Source: an uncultured Clostridium sp. (lineage in GTDB: Bacteria; Bacillota; Clostridia; TANB77; CAG-508). From it: a DNA stretch of 5,104 bases. Below, piece after piece: positions 4,465 through 5,104 of this stretch. Location of the stretch: NCBI GenBank assembly GCA_900556945.1, contig USQP01000078.1:1-5104 (forward strand), in the 5' to 3' direction. Under the pieces are notes generated by a model. That model was given only the letters and a program-made list of their open reading frames with translations, ran no database searches and was not told where the DNA came from. A program made the position numbers and the translations under genes. How positions within the stretch are numbered: position 1 is the first letter of the stretch; the number at the start of each line of letters is the position of its first letter.

Positions 4465-5028
4465 TTAATCATAATTAAATAATTTTTCTAAAATCCTCTT
4501 GTATCTTTTAAAAATAGGATGTTCCTTATTAACACCTTCAATACAACTTTCATATACACTTGTATAATACCATCTTTGTTTATGTTTATTCCTTTTTAAT
4601 GAATTCCATGCTTTTTCTTCCCCATATAATTCTATAGAATCTGATAAATCTTCTAAATTATTTATTTTATCACATGCAACAATTAATTTAGAAGCTAGTG
4701 GTGCCTTTTTTATATGCATTATTGTATGTTTCTTTCTTTCTTCCCATTCTAATGACTTATCCGGTTCTGACGCATCATATACATATTCTCTAACCTTTTT
4801 TCCAAACTCTCTTTCTATATCTTCAAAAGAATGATTCGTATCTTCTACAACATCATGTAAAATTCCGGCTGCTACTATATCTTCATCACATCCATTTCTT
4901 TCTAATATCATTCCTACAGTAAATGGATGAAAAATCATATCCACATCTTCTATTTTTCTTCTTTGATTTTTATGTGCCTTTGTAGCATAGTAAATAGCAT
5001 ATTCTATTTTATCTTTTCCTCTATACAT
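4465..5028 (-). CDS. Stand-alone HD-domain hydrolase, RelA/SpoT-Mesh1 type
   Basis: 187-aa cytoplasmic HD-superfamily protein resembling the (p)ppGpp hydrolase domain of Rel/SpoT enzymes. Metal and catalytic positions are in order: H34 (FHPFTVGMIL), H58-D59 (ILHDVVEDT), E62-D63 (the acidic pair used for hydrolysis in Rel enzymes) and D120 with N124 (VACDKINNLEDL, matching the DRLHN motif). RRK at 23-25 corresponds to the basic loop before the first His. No synthetase, TGS or ACT domain follows, so this is a single-domain protein like small alarmone hydrolases; the C-terminal third (about 130-187) is basic and helical. AAGGAGG (5034-5040) 5 nt before the ATG fixes the start. It is the first gene of a pair with the methyltransferase; its promoter is cut off by the adapter (a possible -10 TACAAT remains at 5053-5058). 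Substrate could be (p)ppGpp or another phosphorylated nucleotide. Confidence 0.88.
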   Translation of the reverse strand: MYRGKDKIEYAIYYATKAHKNQRRKIEDVDMIFHPFTVGMILERNGCDEDIVAAGILHDVVEDTNHSFEDIEREFGKKVREYVYDASEPDKSLEWEERKKHTIMHIKKAPLASKLIVACDKINNLEDLSDSIELYGEEKAWNSLKRNKHKQRWYYTSVYESCIEGVNKEHPIFKRYKRILEKLFNYD

Positions 5029-5063
5029 ATTAACCTCCTTTATCTTTTTATATTGTATGTATG

Positions 5064-5104
5064 CTGTCTCTTATACACATCTCCGAGCCCACGAGACGCG
5101 TAGT
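5064..5104 (-). other. Synthetic Nextera adapter with partial i7 index (not biological)
   Basis: Positions 5064-5082 are the inverted 19-bp Tn5 mosaic end (CTGTCTCTTATACACATCT), 5083-5097 the Nextera read-2 sequence CCGAGCCCACGAGAC, and 5098-5104 seven bases of the i7 index (GCGTAGT; my memory of Nextera XT N719 is GCGTAGTA). Native sequence ends at 5063. Confidence 0.99.

Noticed and set aside
30..5082. Perfect 19-bp inverted repeats at 30-48 and 5064-5082 framing 5 kb, like a composite transposon
   Set aside because: They are the engineered Tn5 mosaic ends of the Nextera kit, joined to Illumina primer and index sequence. There is no transposase gene inside.

Overview
The window is strongly AT-rich with dense, mostly minus-strand genes, strong AGGAGG-type ribosome binding sites and the standard genetic code (TGG for Trp in several genes). 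A superoxide reductase instead of oxygen-based defences, together with this base composition, suggests an anaerobic low-GC Firmicute (Clostridia-like). This is an inference; no rRNA or other taxonomic marker is present. Both ends are synthetic: positions 1-48 and 5064-5104 are Illumina Nextera (Tn5 mosaic end) adapter plus index sequence, so only 49-5063 is biological and the ends are not natural gene boundaries.

Left part (49-3453) is a metal, iron-sulfur and oxygen-stress neighbourhood. A plus-strand terminator (162-191) suggests a mostly missing plus-strand gene on the left. Then, on the minus strand, come sufC (190-927) and, overlapping it by 8 nt upstream, a DtxR/MntR-like regulator (920-1390). 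The pair is driven by a perfect consensus promoter (TTGACA, 17 nt, TATAAT) with a perfect palindrome GTTAACC-AA-GGTTAAC abutting the -10 box, most simply an autoregulatory operator. Next upstream, also minus, are desulfoferrodoxin (1610-1996, own extended -10 promoter and a strong terminator) and a ZIP-family metal transporter (2083-2859, own promoter). Divergent from the transporter is a small all-helical protein of unknown function (3019-3453), perhaps ferritin-like, preceded by a 20-bp palindrome.

Right part (3507-5028) is a minus-strand pair, separated from the left part by a bidirectional terminator: a stand-alone single-domain HD hydrolase of the RelA/SpoT-Mesh1 type (first gene) and a NOL1/NOP2/Sun-type RNA m5C methyltransferase, 58 bp apart and probably co-transcribed.

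The most interesting point is the regulator next to sufC. It keeps the DtxR winged-helix domain but appears to lack almost every metal ligand of the MntR site, and instead ends in a His/Cys cluster (H126, C129, C138, C140, C141). It could sense an Fe-S cluster, zinc or thiol state and control sufC. sufC itself has no sufB or sufD beside it, which is unusual. No tRNA, rRNA, CRISPR array, riboswitch or genuine mobile element was seen, and no gene-free stretch exceeds 300 bases.
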